NCBI GenBank assembly: GCA_029532625.1
Contig: JARFXM010000011.1
Location: forward strand, 1,550,001 to 1,614,000
Reading direction: 5' to 3'
Length of the DNA: 64,000 bases
Source of the DNA: Lomentospora prolificans
Lineage: Eukaryota > Ascomycota > Sordariomycetes > Microascales > Microascaceae
The notes under the pieces were generated by a model, which saw nothing but the letters and a program-made list of their open reading frames with translations, was not told the origin of the DNA and made no database searches. Shown in pieces: positions 23,156 to 35,430 of the stretch. Numbering within the stretch: position 1 is the stretch's first letter; every line of letters starts with the position of its first letter. Both the position numbers and the translations under genes were made by a program.

Positions 23156-23832
23156 CCTCCTCTTGAATATCCTTTTTGGGTAGTTCTTCCCTTCCTTCAT
23201 AATTTTCATCACACCTGCTTCTTTTTGAGTATTTGGAGATGGGGATATCATAGGGTCTCTGAACGGAAGCGAGAAATACCTCGCAAAGTTCCCCCTGTTG
23301 CGCGAAGGATATGGTCGCTTAGCCCGCCAATACCCAGGCCAGGGCCAATTGGTGTTATTCCAGGTTCCAAATGTCAATCTGGCCGTGGTGGCAGATTAGG
23401 CTGAACTTGCCCCATCGACTGGGTGGAAGCTCACTTGAATCTACCTAGGGCAAATTGCGCATGAACATGGCCGATAAATCGGGTTGCCTCAAATCCATTG
23501 CTTAAAGGACTGTGGAGGGCGAAGAAAGTCGGCCAATAGCCTCAAGGTTGCACTGCGTCTCTTCGTGGTCTTTCCGCCCGTTGGGAAGCACGTGTCAGGC
23601 TGCGGGTTGCTGGCGGTTGAGAGTCCGAGTGTCGAGTGGCGCACGAACCAAGCATTGACTCTCTCTCGCCCCAAACGCCCAAACGCCGATGCTTTTTTGT
23701 CCTGACATCATTGCACTGGCAGCCTTACGCTTCTTTTCTTTTCCATCCCTTCTTTCGTTTTCTCCTCCCAACCCAACCGACACGCGCACGCGCATTTGAC
23801 AAGACAGGGTATCCTCGTGTTCTCGCGTGACG
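23156..23832. other. Promoter region of MED31
   Basis: A 677 bp spacer between the 5S terminator and the MED31 start codon. The last 130 bases are pyrimidine-rich, as is common in fungal leaders. No other feature is seen. Confidence 0.6.
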
Positions 23833-24303
23833 ATGAGCGAAGATGGCCTGGCCATGATGCCGCCGACTGTACCGGGCTCCGCGATGGATGTTGATGTGGG
23901 CGAGGAGCCCAAGTATGGCGGCTACTCCCGATTTGAGATCGAGCTCGAGGTACGGCAGCGACCTAGGGAATCTCACCGTGTGCGAGCGAATGAAGAATTA
24001 AAAATCCTAACCTAAGCGTCCCTTTTCTAGTTCGTCCAGTGTCTAGCGAACCCTTACTACCTTAACCACCTCGCTGCTCAGAAATACCTTTCACGTCCCG
24101 AGTTCGTAGCGTACCTCGATTATCTTCTTTATTGGTCACGGCCTCCTTACGTCAAGTACCTCACGTATCCCGGCCCGACTCTGCGCCATCTCGAGTTGTT
24201 ACAACAGGAGAGGTTTCGGAGGGATATCTTGAGCCCGGATTTGGTGCAGAGACTTCTGGAGGATGGAATGAAGGCGGCCGTATTTTGGCATGCGCAGGGT
24301 TAA
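23833..24303 (+). CDS. MED31: Mediator complex subunit 31 (Soh1)
   Basis: Two exons (23833-23949 and 24031-24303) with an 81 bp intron (donor GTACGG, CTAAC branch site at 24007-24011, CTAG acceptor). The product is 129 aa, normal for fungal Med31. Exon 1 encodes a short variable N-terminus up to the phase-0 junction after RFEIELE. Exon 2 opens directly with the family signature FVQCLANPYYLNHLA and continues with YLDYLLYW, PPYVKYLTYP, LRHLELLQ and FRRDILSP. Med31 is a small helical subunit of the Mediator middle module, contacting Med7, and helps relay activator signals to RNA polymerase II in the nucleus. It is the most conserved Mediator subunit, and splicing restores the full domain without gaps, which fixes the gene model. 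Confidence 0.97.
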
Positions 24304-25716
24304 AGAGGGGTGTACGATAGGAATGTGGTAAAACCAAACCAAGATACCCATGAATACTACGATGCTATGATGATTGTTCGGAGCTGGTGCCCATCTTTCA
24401 TGATTTGGAGGAAGAGGCTCAGTGCTGTGACTGTGTGGCTCCGGCAGTCGACTGCATGCACGCTGGATAATGGGCGCACGACATTAAATTCGCAGCACGA
24501 CAGAACTAGACACTGCACTGGGCTACCTTGCACGTTCCGACTCTTGCCCTTGGAGGGTTGGTCGGGTTTAGTTGGCTTTGCGTGGCAGAAGACCCATACT
24601 CGTAGTTTTATGCTTTTGGCAAGAAGGCCGCCTGACTCTCTCATTTGTTAGCATCGTGGGATTGTGCCAAACACTGTCCTTACGGGGATTCATGTTGCCG
24701 TTCTCGACGCTGGTCTCATCCCAATCTAATCTCACGTTCTGTCAACAGCAACCCGGCCCGCTTGGAAAACTAAAAGCCACTGGGACTATGTGCGTCTGTC
24801 GCTATCGATTTGAGTTTGACCGGTCTGTGGCGCATTACAAACATCATCGTCTATTATTATCTCGCTGCAACCTAGTGCTCCAGCCTAGGTCGCATCGAAA
24901 CCCGAAGGATCACCGACTTCAGTCTAGCCTCAGGACCTCTTCGCGGGGAACAGTGCTTGTTGTTCGCTGGCCGTTGGGGGAGCCGGGAAGATGCTTGGGA
25001 CCCGGCGGTTGCCCTGACATAAGCACTAGCAACTCATCGGAAAGCGAGGTAGCCCTCAATTAATATTTGCACGCGTGGGTACATGTGGAGTCATCGTCCG
25101 TGTTAAAAGGTTGTTCCCTTCTGCATAGCCTCAAGAGATCACTGATGTACGTACAAGTAGCGCACAAAATTTCGCCAAGCTTGTTGCAGGCAGAGGGAGT
25201 CGCCAGCCAGGGACCAGGGTGGACTGGGAAATTATTTCCCTCGAAAAGGTACCTAGGAGTGAACTGGACTGTAGTCCCAAGTTCGTCCGCACCGCGCGCC
25301 GCATACGTGGTCCTCGATTGGATTCTATCCTCGTCAACCTCCATCAGGAGACGTGCAATTCACCTTCCTTCATCCCATCGCATCGGATTGAAGCTGCCAT
25401 AATCAATTGTTAATCATCTTGTCCATCACGAGAATTTTTCCGTCCTAATTCTCGTCTTTAGTGCTTCTTGTTTCTCTTCGCTTGCACCCCCGTCTGCTTC
25501 TTCCGAGACAGCCCCCTTGGTTTCGCATACTGGAGACCGTAGACTGTCGTGACGCGCAGCCACCATTCCTGGGCTTATTTACCTCTTATCTCACTCGCTT
25601 CCACACAACGTTTGCGGCTGGAATTGCATTCTTGATAGCGTAACCCGGCAGAAAACCACATCGATTCGTTTCTCGAGAAAGTATGGTGAATTAGGCCATC
25701 GACTGTCGCCTTCACG
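24304..25716. other. Intergenic spacer and promoter of the large downstream gene
   Basis: 1.4 kb between two plus-strand genes. It should hold the MED31 3' UTR and the leader of the next gene. Short ORFs only, no recognisable element. Confidence 0.6.
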
Positions 25717-28700
25717 ATGAGCGCCCAGGATAAAGCAAACAAATGGGCCAAGTTCAAGGCGCCTAACTATGATGGCGAGGGTTGGGGGGAGGATATCCCC
25801 AACTCTCCACCTAGACCCGCCGTATCCGAGCAGCGAAACCCACCGCCGACGACGACGAGCCCTGTGTTCAACGTTGGCCCCGCAGCCTCCCAGCCTGCGC
25901 AGACATCTCCTACCTCTGTTCACTCCCAGCAGACACCCCTTTCTGGCCAATTTCCGCCTAGGAAGGCGAGTTTAAGCCGCAAGGAAGGCTGGGAACGACC
26001 CGCCAGCTCTTCTCAGGCTTCTGATCCTCGACCGGGATCGAGTCAGCAATCAAGGGCCGACCAGCGCCCGGAGTCGCCTCTGAGCACCAACTCTTCAACC
26101 TTGGCGGCAAAGCCTTTGCCCTTCATCCGACCTGCGGAAATATACCGTCGAATGGAGGAGGAGAAAGAAAAAGAGCGGCGATCCCTAGAGTCGCCGAGGC
26201 AGAGCTTGGATAGTAGTAACCCTTCGGCCGTCGGGCGGGGGAACGCCACTTCGCCCGTTACAGTTGCGTCCCCGATACCGCCTGTTCAGAAAGACCAAGG
26301 AGCTCTTCAAGGGCCTGGAGCACCGGCCCAAGATGAGGCGGTTGATACGATGCTTGCGATGCGGCCTCCTTTAGAACCCGTTGCTGAGAGAAAGAGCGAA
26401 TACGGGTTTGACTCTTTCTTGAACCTGACTCAAGCTCCATCCCGATCTGAACAGCAGCTGCCTGATTCAGCAAATGCTCCAGCAGCTGCATCTAACTTGG
26501 TGGCGTCATCTACCACTGCCTCCGAGCCGCCTTCTAGGCGATTTTCGAGGAGTCCTCAATTGCCCGACGTTGCGCGCATGTCCATGTTTGGCGATGATTT
26601 CTTTGCTTCTGCTATGCGAAGCGATTCACCACCGCCCGTCCCCTTAATTTCCTCGGATTTTTCGTCTCCCGCTCCCGCGACTATTCAAGAAGAAAAGCCG
26701 GCGCCCTCGGCTGCTTCTTGGCCGCAATCCTCTGCAGTCAGTGATTCGCCACAACCCCTTACAGAAGAGTCGCCCAACCCGATATCTCAGCACAGTCCGG
26801 CCCTGTCAATCTCTAGCACCGCTGCGCAACCCAACCCGACCCCAACAAACGAAAATGTTGTGCAGGGCCCCGTTCCGGAATTATCACCCATGCCTGAAGA
26901 ACAGTCGCTTCAGTCTCCAGCCGCGGCGTCTATGAACGGACACGCTGGGTTGAAACCTCCAGCTAAAGCCAAAGCTGTCGTTGAAAAGTCAGACAACGCT
27001 GGTCCCGCGGCCAACAACCCATCAGACCCTGCCGAATCTCTCGACTTGCCGCAATCTGTGGTTGCCACGCCCGTAACTGCTACGATGGACGAGGCCTCTC
27101 CGTCCCTGAATATCACCCCCACGGCTCCTCTTAATCCTAGGGCCGTAGCTAACGAAAGCTTCGAGCCTCTGCCGTTGCCCCACCGCCAGTCTACCTTTGA
27201 TACTACGACCTCGTCCCCGGTCAAAGAGAGCGATGTCCTCCGAGAAGAGATTATCCAGAGTCTGAGCCCCGTCAACGGAGCACCCCCATCTGATGCGCTT
27301 CAAGTGCGACAACCTCAGGACAGCGGGATCCGAGAAAGCACTTATCTCCCAGCCGTTTACGATGACTACTGGGCGAGCACCTCGGACGATAAGGATCAGG
27401 GTCAACCCGAGGTGCCCCCCCTCCCGGAGCAAGTAGTCGCTCCTCTTCACACGCGCGCTCAATCTCCGGGAAAGTCTGGGGATGCCGCCACAGCGCAGAG
27501 CCAATCTGCTGATAGGAGGCGCCGTTTCTCCTGGGAAGCCGAAGCCGAATCGACCCCGCCTAAACCTGTCTCAGCCAACTCGCAACCCCCCCAATCACCT
27601 TCCGATGGACAGGTTGAGTCTGAGAAGGTATCCCCTATCCACTCAACTCGCGAGCTCTCTACCGATCAGACTACCAGTGTGGAGATTCCCAGAGCTTTGG
27701 AAGGGGATGTTGGATCTCGCCGGGGGTCCCAGGCGAGTAATACACTAAGCCCGACCGAGGCTGCCGCCCTTGCTGCGACCGCGGGTGTTGTGGGTGCCGA
27801 TAGCACTAAAGATGATGCGGGTATTGAGGGCGATCCTCGGCGACTTTCTCTCGCCGCAGAGAAGCAGATTATGCAGCTTTCCACGGAGGCCGAGAACGAT
27901 CTGTCCGAAGGCCATCCAGCCTTGAAGGACCCGCCTCGGTCTCCTCAACCTCAGCTTTTGCAGTCGCCTAAGGTCCAGCCCTCTCCAGAGGCCACAGCCG
28001 TTCATGCGCAAAAGCTTCCTGGCTTCCGAGAAATCATGACCTTGGCCAACCCCCAAGAACGCATTCAGAAGTTTGAAGAGACTCGCACCCAATTTGCGAA
28101 CATGGATCAGGGTCTCAATAACTGGATCATGACCACTAGGCTACACCCTGACAATGCAAACGTCTCAGCAGTATTCCAGGCCACTGGCCCGCAGAACGTG
28201 GTAGCTCCCGGCGAATCCGGCGCAGGTCCTGCTGGTTCACCTACCACTGCCGGCCCCAACCAACCTGCACAGCAGCCCTACTTCCAGCAGTACCTGAATA
28301 CTAGCTCGCCCCACAGCGGCACTCCAGGACGAACCACTATGGGAGCATCCGGATCTCATATTCATGCTAGTGACTTTAGGCACTCAAGCCAGCAGGTGGG
28401 CACTAAGAGCAAGGAACTGCTCATGGCGGCAGGGAAGGCAGGAAAGGGCCTCCTAAGTAAGGGCAAGAACAAGCTGCGCGGATCAACTGGCGATAAGGTA
28501 TTTCTTTAATGTTTCTTCTTCCTAGAGAGTAGGATCGTCACGGGTCTATTCATGTCTTACCCCACCTTGATGATTTAACGGAAACCCGCGACGACGCCTC
28601 CCTCGACACTTCTTCGCGCACATACACTGCTTTCTTCACTTGCATTCATTTTCACCGTCTCACCTTCCCCTTCTTCCACTTCACTGCATTTTTCTTGGGA

Positions 28701-31700
28701 CTAGCCATCCTCGCTAGTTGAGATGGATGGCTTACGATTTTTTCTACCACTTTTGTAATGGGGATACAAGGCTGGGGAGGGAGAGGGGGGCAACAAACCA
28801 GAAAGACAATAATGTATATGCTGGTCTAATGACGAGATGGCACCATGAATTGAGGCTATTTGTTTCTTATCAGAATGGATCTATGTCCCAAAACTTTGTA
28901 TCCCCCGGACGTCTATTTTCCTTTTATCCACCCCTTTCTTCTCTCTCCCATACACGCACGCCTTTCCCGCCCTTGCAGCTTTCTTGAAACACAATCAGGG
29001 ACCGATAAAAGCAAAAGAAAAACCATGCACAAACCAAAAAAACTTACCCGCTTTTTTTGTGAGAAGAAAAGAATGTTTTATTAATGGTTTCTTTTTTTTT
29101 TTGTAGCAGTCCGAGCCTCCGTCTCCGCCTCCGCCAGCCCAACCTTATCCTGCTAAGACCCAAGCCGACAGGCGCACGTCGTGGGGCATCAAGTTTGGCG
29201 CCGGCGCCAAAGCTAGTCCGCATCAGGACGTCTTAGACCAACCACCAACCCAGCACGCCGCCACCGACCCGACTTCACGGCAGCAACAGCTCCCTCCCAT
29301 CGCGCCGCCGGGCGCCATTTTTACGAACCCGGAGGTGGTGTCGCCGGTTTCCGACATAAACTCAAAGCCCCCTTCGAGGGATGGTGACGACGTGTTCGCT
29401 CCTCAGACCCGGGATAATAACGGACTGCCTACGACGCCACCTCCCCAGAGGTCTAGGTGTGCGCCTGTGGGGAAGAGCCCGTTGGCGCAGAAGAACAGCC
29501 CCGGGGAGGAGAGGAGGAATGACCCGACTGCTACGCCTACCAGGTCTGTGGGTAATCGCGTCAGCGGAACTCCCTCCGAGGACTGGGTTGTCGTGTCGTC
29601 CGGCCAGCCCGTTGAGCAGAACGGTCAGGGCGCTGTCGCTTTGCAGGCAGGTGCCCCGAGTCAGTCTCCTCAGCGCCAGTCTTCGTTTATTGGATTGCCT
29701 CCTATTCGTCGTTCTTCTACTTTTGGTGTTGATCGACTTGCTGCCGAGCATTCCGGTTCGACTCCCGTCACGCCTACCGCTGATTCGCCTCCAGTTCCTC
29801 CGGTGCCAGAGGATGAAGCCCTCGCCCAAGCCCTCGACGGACAGACCCTTGGAAATGACTTTAACAGGTCTGATGAAGATATCCTCGGCAAGGGCAAGGG
29901 ATTAGCACCACCATCTCCAGAGCCCCAGTCTGCTGCCGCCGCCGATAGCACTCCTCAGGTTCCGATCGTGACACCTCCCCCCGAGAACACGGCTGCTTTC
30001 CAGCAACAGGAGCATCAGCAGCCTGGCTCCGCGGTGCCCGGTCCTTCAATGTCGCGCAACCTACCGGCTAGCATCACTGCTAATCCAGTCCAGAGACTGC
30101 CTCCTGGCGGTGGGCATTGGAACTTACAGGAGTCGTATCTTTCGGAGCCTCTCATCTCTCCGTCGAGAAAGAGGCCTACTAGCTCTGCGTCGCAGACTCC
30201 TAGTTTCGTAGGGTACGACAAGGAGACTGGCGTTGATGGGCCTTCAGCGAGTGATTCAAGCGATGAGGACGGAGATGACGAAGGGACTGGGGTTGACTTG
30301 GAGAAGGAGCCTAAGCAAGAGCCAAGGGAGGAACAAAGAGAAGAGATCGCTCTCCAGAACGCTCCGGCTTCAGATGCAGCTCCTCCTGGACCTCTGTCTG
30401 CGGCGACTGCTCCCGTGGCCCCCGTCGTTTCCATTCCTAATTCCAGTGCTGTGGTCGCCGCATCCCCTTCGGGTGCTACCCCGACGAGTGGCATTCCTGC
30501 CTCTACTGTAGCGGCTGATATCCATTCCACCGATATTTCCGTACCTGCTGATACTACTGAGCCTCGGCCTCAACCACCTATCGCTACGAGGGAGCGCCCG
30601 GATAGATTTAGCTCTACTCCCCCGGTCGCCGCTCACCGGTATCCCAACTTATTCTTGCCTCCTCAACAGCGCCCGGGACAGCCTCAGCCGCACATCTACA
30701 ACCAGCCTGGCCAGGCCCCCGGCCAATCCCCCCTTCCGGGCCAGCCCGATGTCTATGGACCTGGTGGTGCCCCCGGCGCACGACCTCCCTCGACAGACGG
30801 CGGATCGAGGCGCAACTCTGGCATCTTTAGCCAGTTCGGTGAGCGCATTATCAAGTCCACATCGCGCCCCCAGTCGCAGGTTGGGCCCAAGCCTCCCGGC
30901 GATGAGGACACAATCTCAGAGGCTAGCTTCGCAACCGGTGGCCAGAACAACCGTGAGCGCCGCCGCTCGAGCTTCTTCCTCAATCTTAAGGGCTCGTCCA
31001 ATGCCGGCGGCGATGCGCCGCCACGCAGCGCTGACAGCAGCATGCTCGCGCACTCGCCGGGGACTTTGGACCAAAGGAGCCCCGCTACGGCATCGTCTGA
31101 GATGCCTCCTCCGAACAAGAAGAGGCTCTTTTTTGGCTCTAAGGGGAGCAACCTACCTTCTCAGGGCGGTGGAAAATCCGCGGCTGGTCCTGGAAAGTTT
31201 ATTCCTTCGTTCTCCCGTTCGTCTACGTCGGGTCAAGAGGAAGGCGGTAGGGATCCCAAGAAGCCTCGCCCATCGACTCTTGGAGGTTTGTTTAGGAGGT
31301 CTACCGGTTTGCAAGAGAGCGTTGGGCAGGCTCACCCTCAGCAGCGGTTACCGCAACAACTCCAGCCGTCGCAGTTGCAGCAACAGGAGATGCAACATCA
31401 AATGCAGCAACATTTGAGGCAACACATGCAAGAGCAAATGCAGCAACCGAAGCCCGCGACGCCGAACTCGGCCGTGTCTTCTGTTCCGTCGCGTCCTAGT
31501 ACTGGCCTAGCCCCTGGTCACTCGCCTAGCCAATCTACCCAGATACCTAGGCCCCCTCAGAGCGCCGATAGCGCAGGGCCTCCTCAATCCCGAGTCAGGA
31601 GCGGAACCACTGGTTCGTTGCCTGGTCCTAGCCCGCTTGGACAGCATCAAGTTGCTGCTGCCGCTGCCTTCGCTCCTGCTCCTGAGGAGCGTGGTAGGAG

Positions 31701-34700
31701 AGTCTCCGGCCCCGGAGCGTTCTTGAGCAACATCTTCCACGCGAGGTCGTCGTCTAAGTCGAAGGAGAACAAGCTGCCTGGCCCTGGCGCATTTGGTCAA
31801 CAGTTTGGGCAACAGGTGCAGCCTGGGTACCACGGACCTATCCTCCAGCAAGGTCACCAGGGTGCTATGCTTATACAGGGCCCTCCTGGCGGTATGCCTG
31901 GCGGTGTTCCTCCTGAACCTTTCCCGGGTAGACCCGGACAGGCTGGTCCCCATGGTCAGACCCCACCCGGGCAATTCACTCCTGGGCAACATACTCAGAT
32001 GCCGATGAACCAGCGGATTCAACCCGGTCAGGGAGCTCTTGGCGTTCATGGCCTACAGCAGACACAGGTACCCGGTCAATACAGCGGGATCGGTGCCCCT
32101 AAAGCTGCGCTTGCGCAGAAAGGCCCTCTTCCAGTTAATCAACAGGGACTGGGACAGGCAAGTCCTATTAGCCCCCAGGGAACTATTACTCAACAGAGTC
32201 CCGTCGGTCCTCGGCAGCCTAGTCCCCAGCAGAGTCCTGCTGCTCCTCAGGGACCCGTGAACCAGCAGAGCCCTGTCGACAAGCGACTTTCTCCTCAGCG
32301 GGTACAGCAGGAACCGTCCATGCAAAGCAGTCCCAGTGGCCCACCAGGGCAGCAGGTTCCTATCCAACGAACACCCATCAGCGCTCAAGGACAAGTCACC
32401 CCCCCTGTAGGTGCGCCTGGCCAGATGCAAGACTGGCGGCCCATCGCTGTGCAGCAGGTCCAAGACCAGGGCCAGACCGCACCTCAGATCAGGTCCATGG
32501 AGCCTGTCGCCGCAATCGACATGCCTGCTGCCAAGTCCCCTGTCTCTGTAGGTGATATCTCGGCCCCATCACCCGCCACTATGCCCGCGGAGACTCGCAC
32601 TAAGAGTCCTGAGATTCCCACGGCCGAGCTTGAAGAGCCTCGTCAGGCTAGCCCACCTCCGCAGCTGCAGCAAAACGTCACTCCCGCCGACATCCTGGCG
32701 CCAGTTCCTCAGCCTGCCAAGCCTGAGCAGCAAGTCTCGACTGCCGCCATCCTGGCCGCTCGTGCCTCCCTGTCCTCCCCCACTCCTTCCATTCCCACGC
32801 CCGCCCAGCAGCACACCGCGTCGCCCGTCATTACCGCCGCGGAATCGGTCTGCAGCTCTCAAGCCCATAATCAACCGGCCTCGAGCGGCATCTCCATCGC
32901 CTCCGTCCCTAGCAAACCGCAGAGCCCACCGGCTGCTGCTGATAGGATTTCCGAGACCTTGGACGTTCAGAAGGTGGCAGGTGCGGCACCCGGGGCTGGG
33001 CAGTCCCCTGCTCCTGGGGCAGGGGCTACCGTCAGCCCTCCTACAGTTCAGGCCCACTCAGGCTCGCCATCGCAGCTTCAAACGCCCATTTCGCAGGTTT
33101 CATCCTTGGTTAGCCAGGGTGGGTTCACTAAGCAATCGCCGCAGCCTGTGCAGAGTGGAGCTACACCACAGGTACATCCCGCCTCTCAATCTCCTCAAAT
33201 TGGCCCCCCTCAGGCCCCTCAGGGCCCCCCTCAGGTGGCTCATGTTCCAGCTCCAGCTGCCTCACACCCCCTGGGCCCTCAAGTGCAGGCAGGCCAGCAA
33301 CCTGCACAGGGACAGACTGGTCCCCGGGAGTCGACGCCTCGGCCGATCCAGCCCATGCCTCATGGCCAACAGATTCCCCAGACTCAACCCCAATCTATGC
33401 CACAAGGTCAGCCTATCCAGCCAGGCCAGCCAATTCAACCTGGTCAGCAGTCCTACGTGCAGCCAATCGCGGGACAATGGAGGCCTGGTCCTGGTCAGGG
33501 CCCTATCCCCGGGCAGCCCATGCCTGGGCAGTTCCGGCCGGGTCATCCGATGCCTGGCGCTCTCTTCCAGCCCGCGCCTTGGGGCATGAGCCGCACGCCG
33601 ACGCAGACTTCCACCGCTTCCACGCCCCAGCAGGGCATTGCTCCCCAGTTCAGACCTGGTCAGCTGCAACTCGCTCACCAGCAGACTGCACCAGCCGACG
33701 GAGGCTCCAAATGGTACAAGGTCAGCACGTCCGCGCAGCAGCTGCAGCAGCATCTTCCTGGAACACAGGCGCCCTCGACCTTGCCTGCGCAGGGCGCCAA
33801 GCAGGAGAAGTCGTCGATGAAGTCATTCCTGAGCGCGTTCAAGCGGTCGTCGAAACAGCCTGAGCCGAGGCAGCAAGTGCCTCAGGGCTATCCTCAGGGT
33901 AATCCTCATGCCGGGCAGCTTGCACCGTTCTTGTACGGAGCTGGTCAGGTTATACCCGGTCAACCCATGCCTGGACAGCTTACTCGCCAGTCTACCGCTT
34001 CCTCTGGTGGTCAAGTTCAGATGAGCCCCGGCCAGGTGTATCCTCCTGGATTTGTCCCTCAGCCTGGCATGTACGGCCCCGTTCCAGGAATGCAGCATGG
34101 TGTTCCTCAGGGCCAGCAGCAGTTCATAGTTCCTGGACAGCCACAGCTTGTTGCCTCCGGTGCTGCTGGTGTCGTGTCTTACCCTCAACAGCACCCCGGG
34201 ATGTACGGACCTCAGCCCGGTCAGCAATTGGCACGACCACCCGCTGTAGGACAGTCGCCGCCGGCACAGACCGGCAGCCGGCCCCCTCCGCCCCAAGGCC
34301 AATACCAGCAACTGTATAGACAGAGCACAGGGTCGACGTCAGTTCAAGGATCCCCAGCAATGAGTGCTGCTTCCAGGCATAATTCCATTCAGTCGGGTCA
34401 CCGAGTCCAATCCTCTGCTCAGTCGCTACAGCTGCAGCAAGTTAGTCCTCACCCAGGATCAGCCAACCAACAGAGCCATGCCCCTCCCGGTCCGAAGGAT
34501 GGCGGAGCAATCATAGCGCCGCAACAGCAGGGTGTTGTTCAGGTTCCGGCCCCGGTCAACCGGAGCGTGGAGACTGGTGCATCGCAAATCACTCTCCCCG
34601 CCGTGCTCACTTCCGCTGGCAGCCGCTCGGCTGGCGCCGAGCCTCCTGCAGCGCAACACGATCTCAATAAAGCCTTGCCGGTCCCTAACCACCTTATTGC

Positions 34701-35430
34701 CCAACGTCCCATGAGCAACGTGAGCCAAGTTTCGACTGATAGCCCGCGGTCGCAGTCTCCTATGCAGACTGGCGCGGAACAAAGGGCTAGCCCCGCCATC
34801 AGCAGTGATGGTCCTCGCGGCCACAGCAGGAACATATCGCAGATGACGGCGGGCGAGGAGAGCACGGATTCGGCCGCCGGAAGCACCAAGGCCGGACCGG
34901 ACAGGACAAAGCTTACCGTCGACACCGCGGCTGCTACGAAGCGATTCTCTCAGGAAGACTTGTACAATGCTACGCCTAGGAAGCTTCCTGCAACGGGTAG
35001 CCCGGCTGTCGAGGGCGAGAAAAGGGACGAACCCTCTGTCGCGCCTGAGGTGACCGCTAGAGTTGCAGCTGCTACAATCGCGACGGCGGGAACGGTGCTG
35101 ATCTTAGCCAAAGAAGATACACAAGATACGGTGCAGACTACAGGCACTACGGAGGCCACCCAAGTTACACAGGCGGAGCCCGCTACGCAAGCCACGGACG
35201 TGGCGACGGAGGCGTCGGAGCAATCCGACGATGACCCCGCGCTCAAGGAGTGGAAGGCGGCACAAGAGGAGAGGCGACAGAAACTCCTTGTGGAAGCGCA
35301 GCAGGAGAAGATATTGGTCGAGGGCCAGGAGGGCCTGCCCGGCAACGAGGTAGACGAGGATACGCCGCAGATGAGCGCGACGAGCTATCCGGGCCAGGAG
35401 TGGAATCCGTATGCCTACGAATATTATTAA
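25717..35430 (+). CDS. Very large disordered Pro/Gln/Ser-rich protein (about 3,034 aa)
   Basis: Exon 1 is 25717-28497 (927 codons). Exon 2 runs from 29107 to 35430 (2,107 codons plus stop) after a 609 bp intron. The second frame is open from its acceptor but has no ATG for hundreds of codons, so it must be joined to exon 1. Most of the protein is low complexity: Ser/Pro-rich in exon 1, then long Pro-Gly-Gln repeats (GQPIQPGQP, PGQPMPGQF types) and a poly-Gln region around bases 31360-31450. Likely folded islands are the N-terminus (NKWAKFKAPNYDGEGWGED), a helical block near residues 765-810 (FREIMTLANPQERIQKFEETR), the basic stretch at the junction (KAGKGLLSKGKNKLRG) and RRTSWGIKFG just after it. 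A basic KSFLSAFKRSSKQ element occurs at about 33815-33860. The C-terminus is acidic and charged, ending NPYAYEYY. No family is recognised and function is unknown; scaffold or condensate-type roles are guesses. Confidence 0.78.
28498..29106 (+). other. 609 bp intron with NAGNAG acceptor
   Basis: The donor is GTATTT in phase 0, weaker than the GTANGT of the other introns here. The 3' end is a long T run followed by TAGCAG (29104-29109). Using TAG (exon from 29107) or CAG (exon from 29110) keeps the frame and differs by one Gln. At 609 bp it is several times longer than the 48-95 bp introns elsewhere in the window. No open in-frame internal exon with good splice sites was obvious, but a small one cannot be excluded. 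Confidence 0.65.

Noticed and set aside
29335..35430. Second half of the giant ORF as a separate gene
   Set aside because: The frame is open from the splice acceptor at 29107 but contains no ATG until well inside, and exon 1 ends in phase at a donor, so a spliced single gene fits better.
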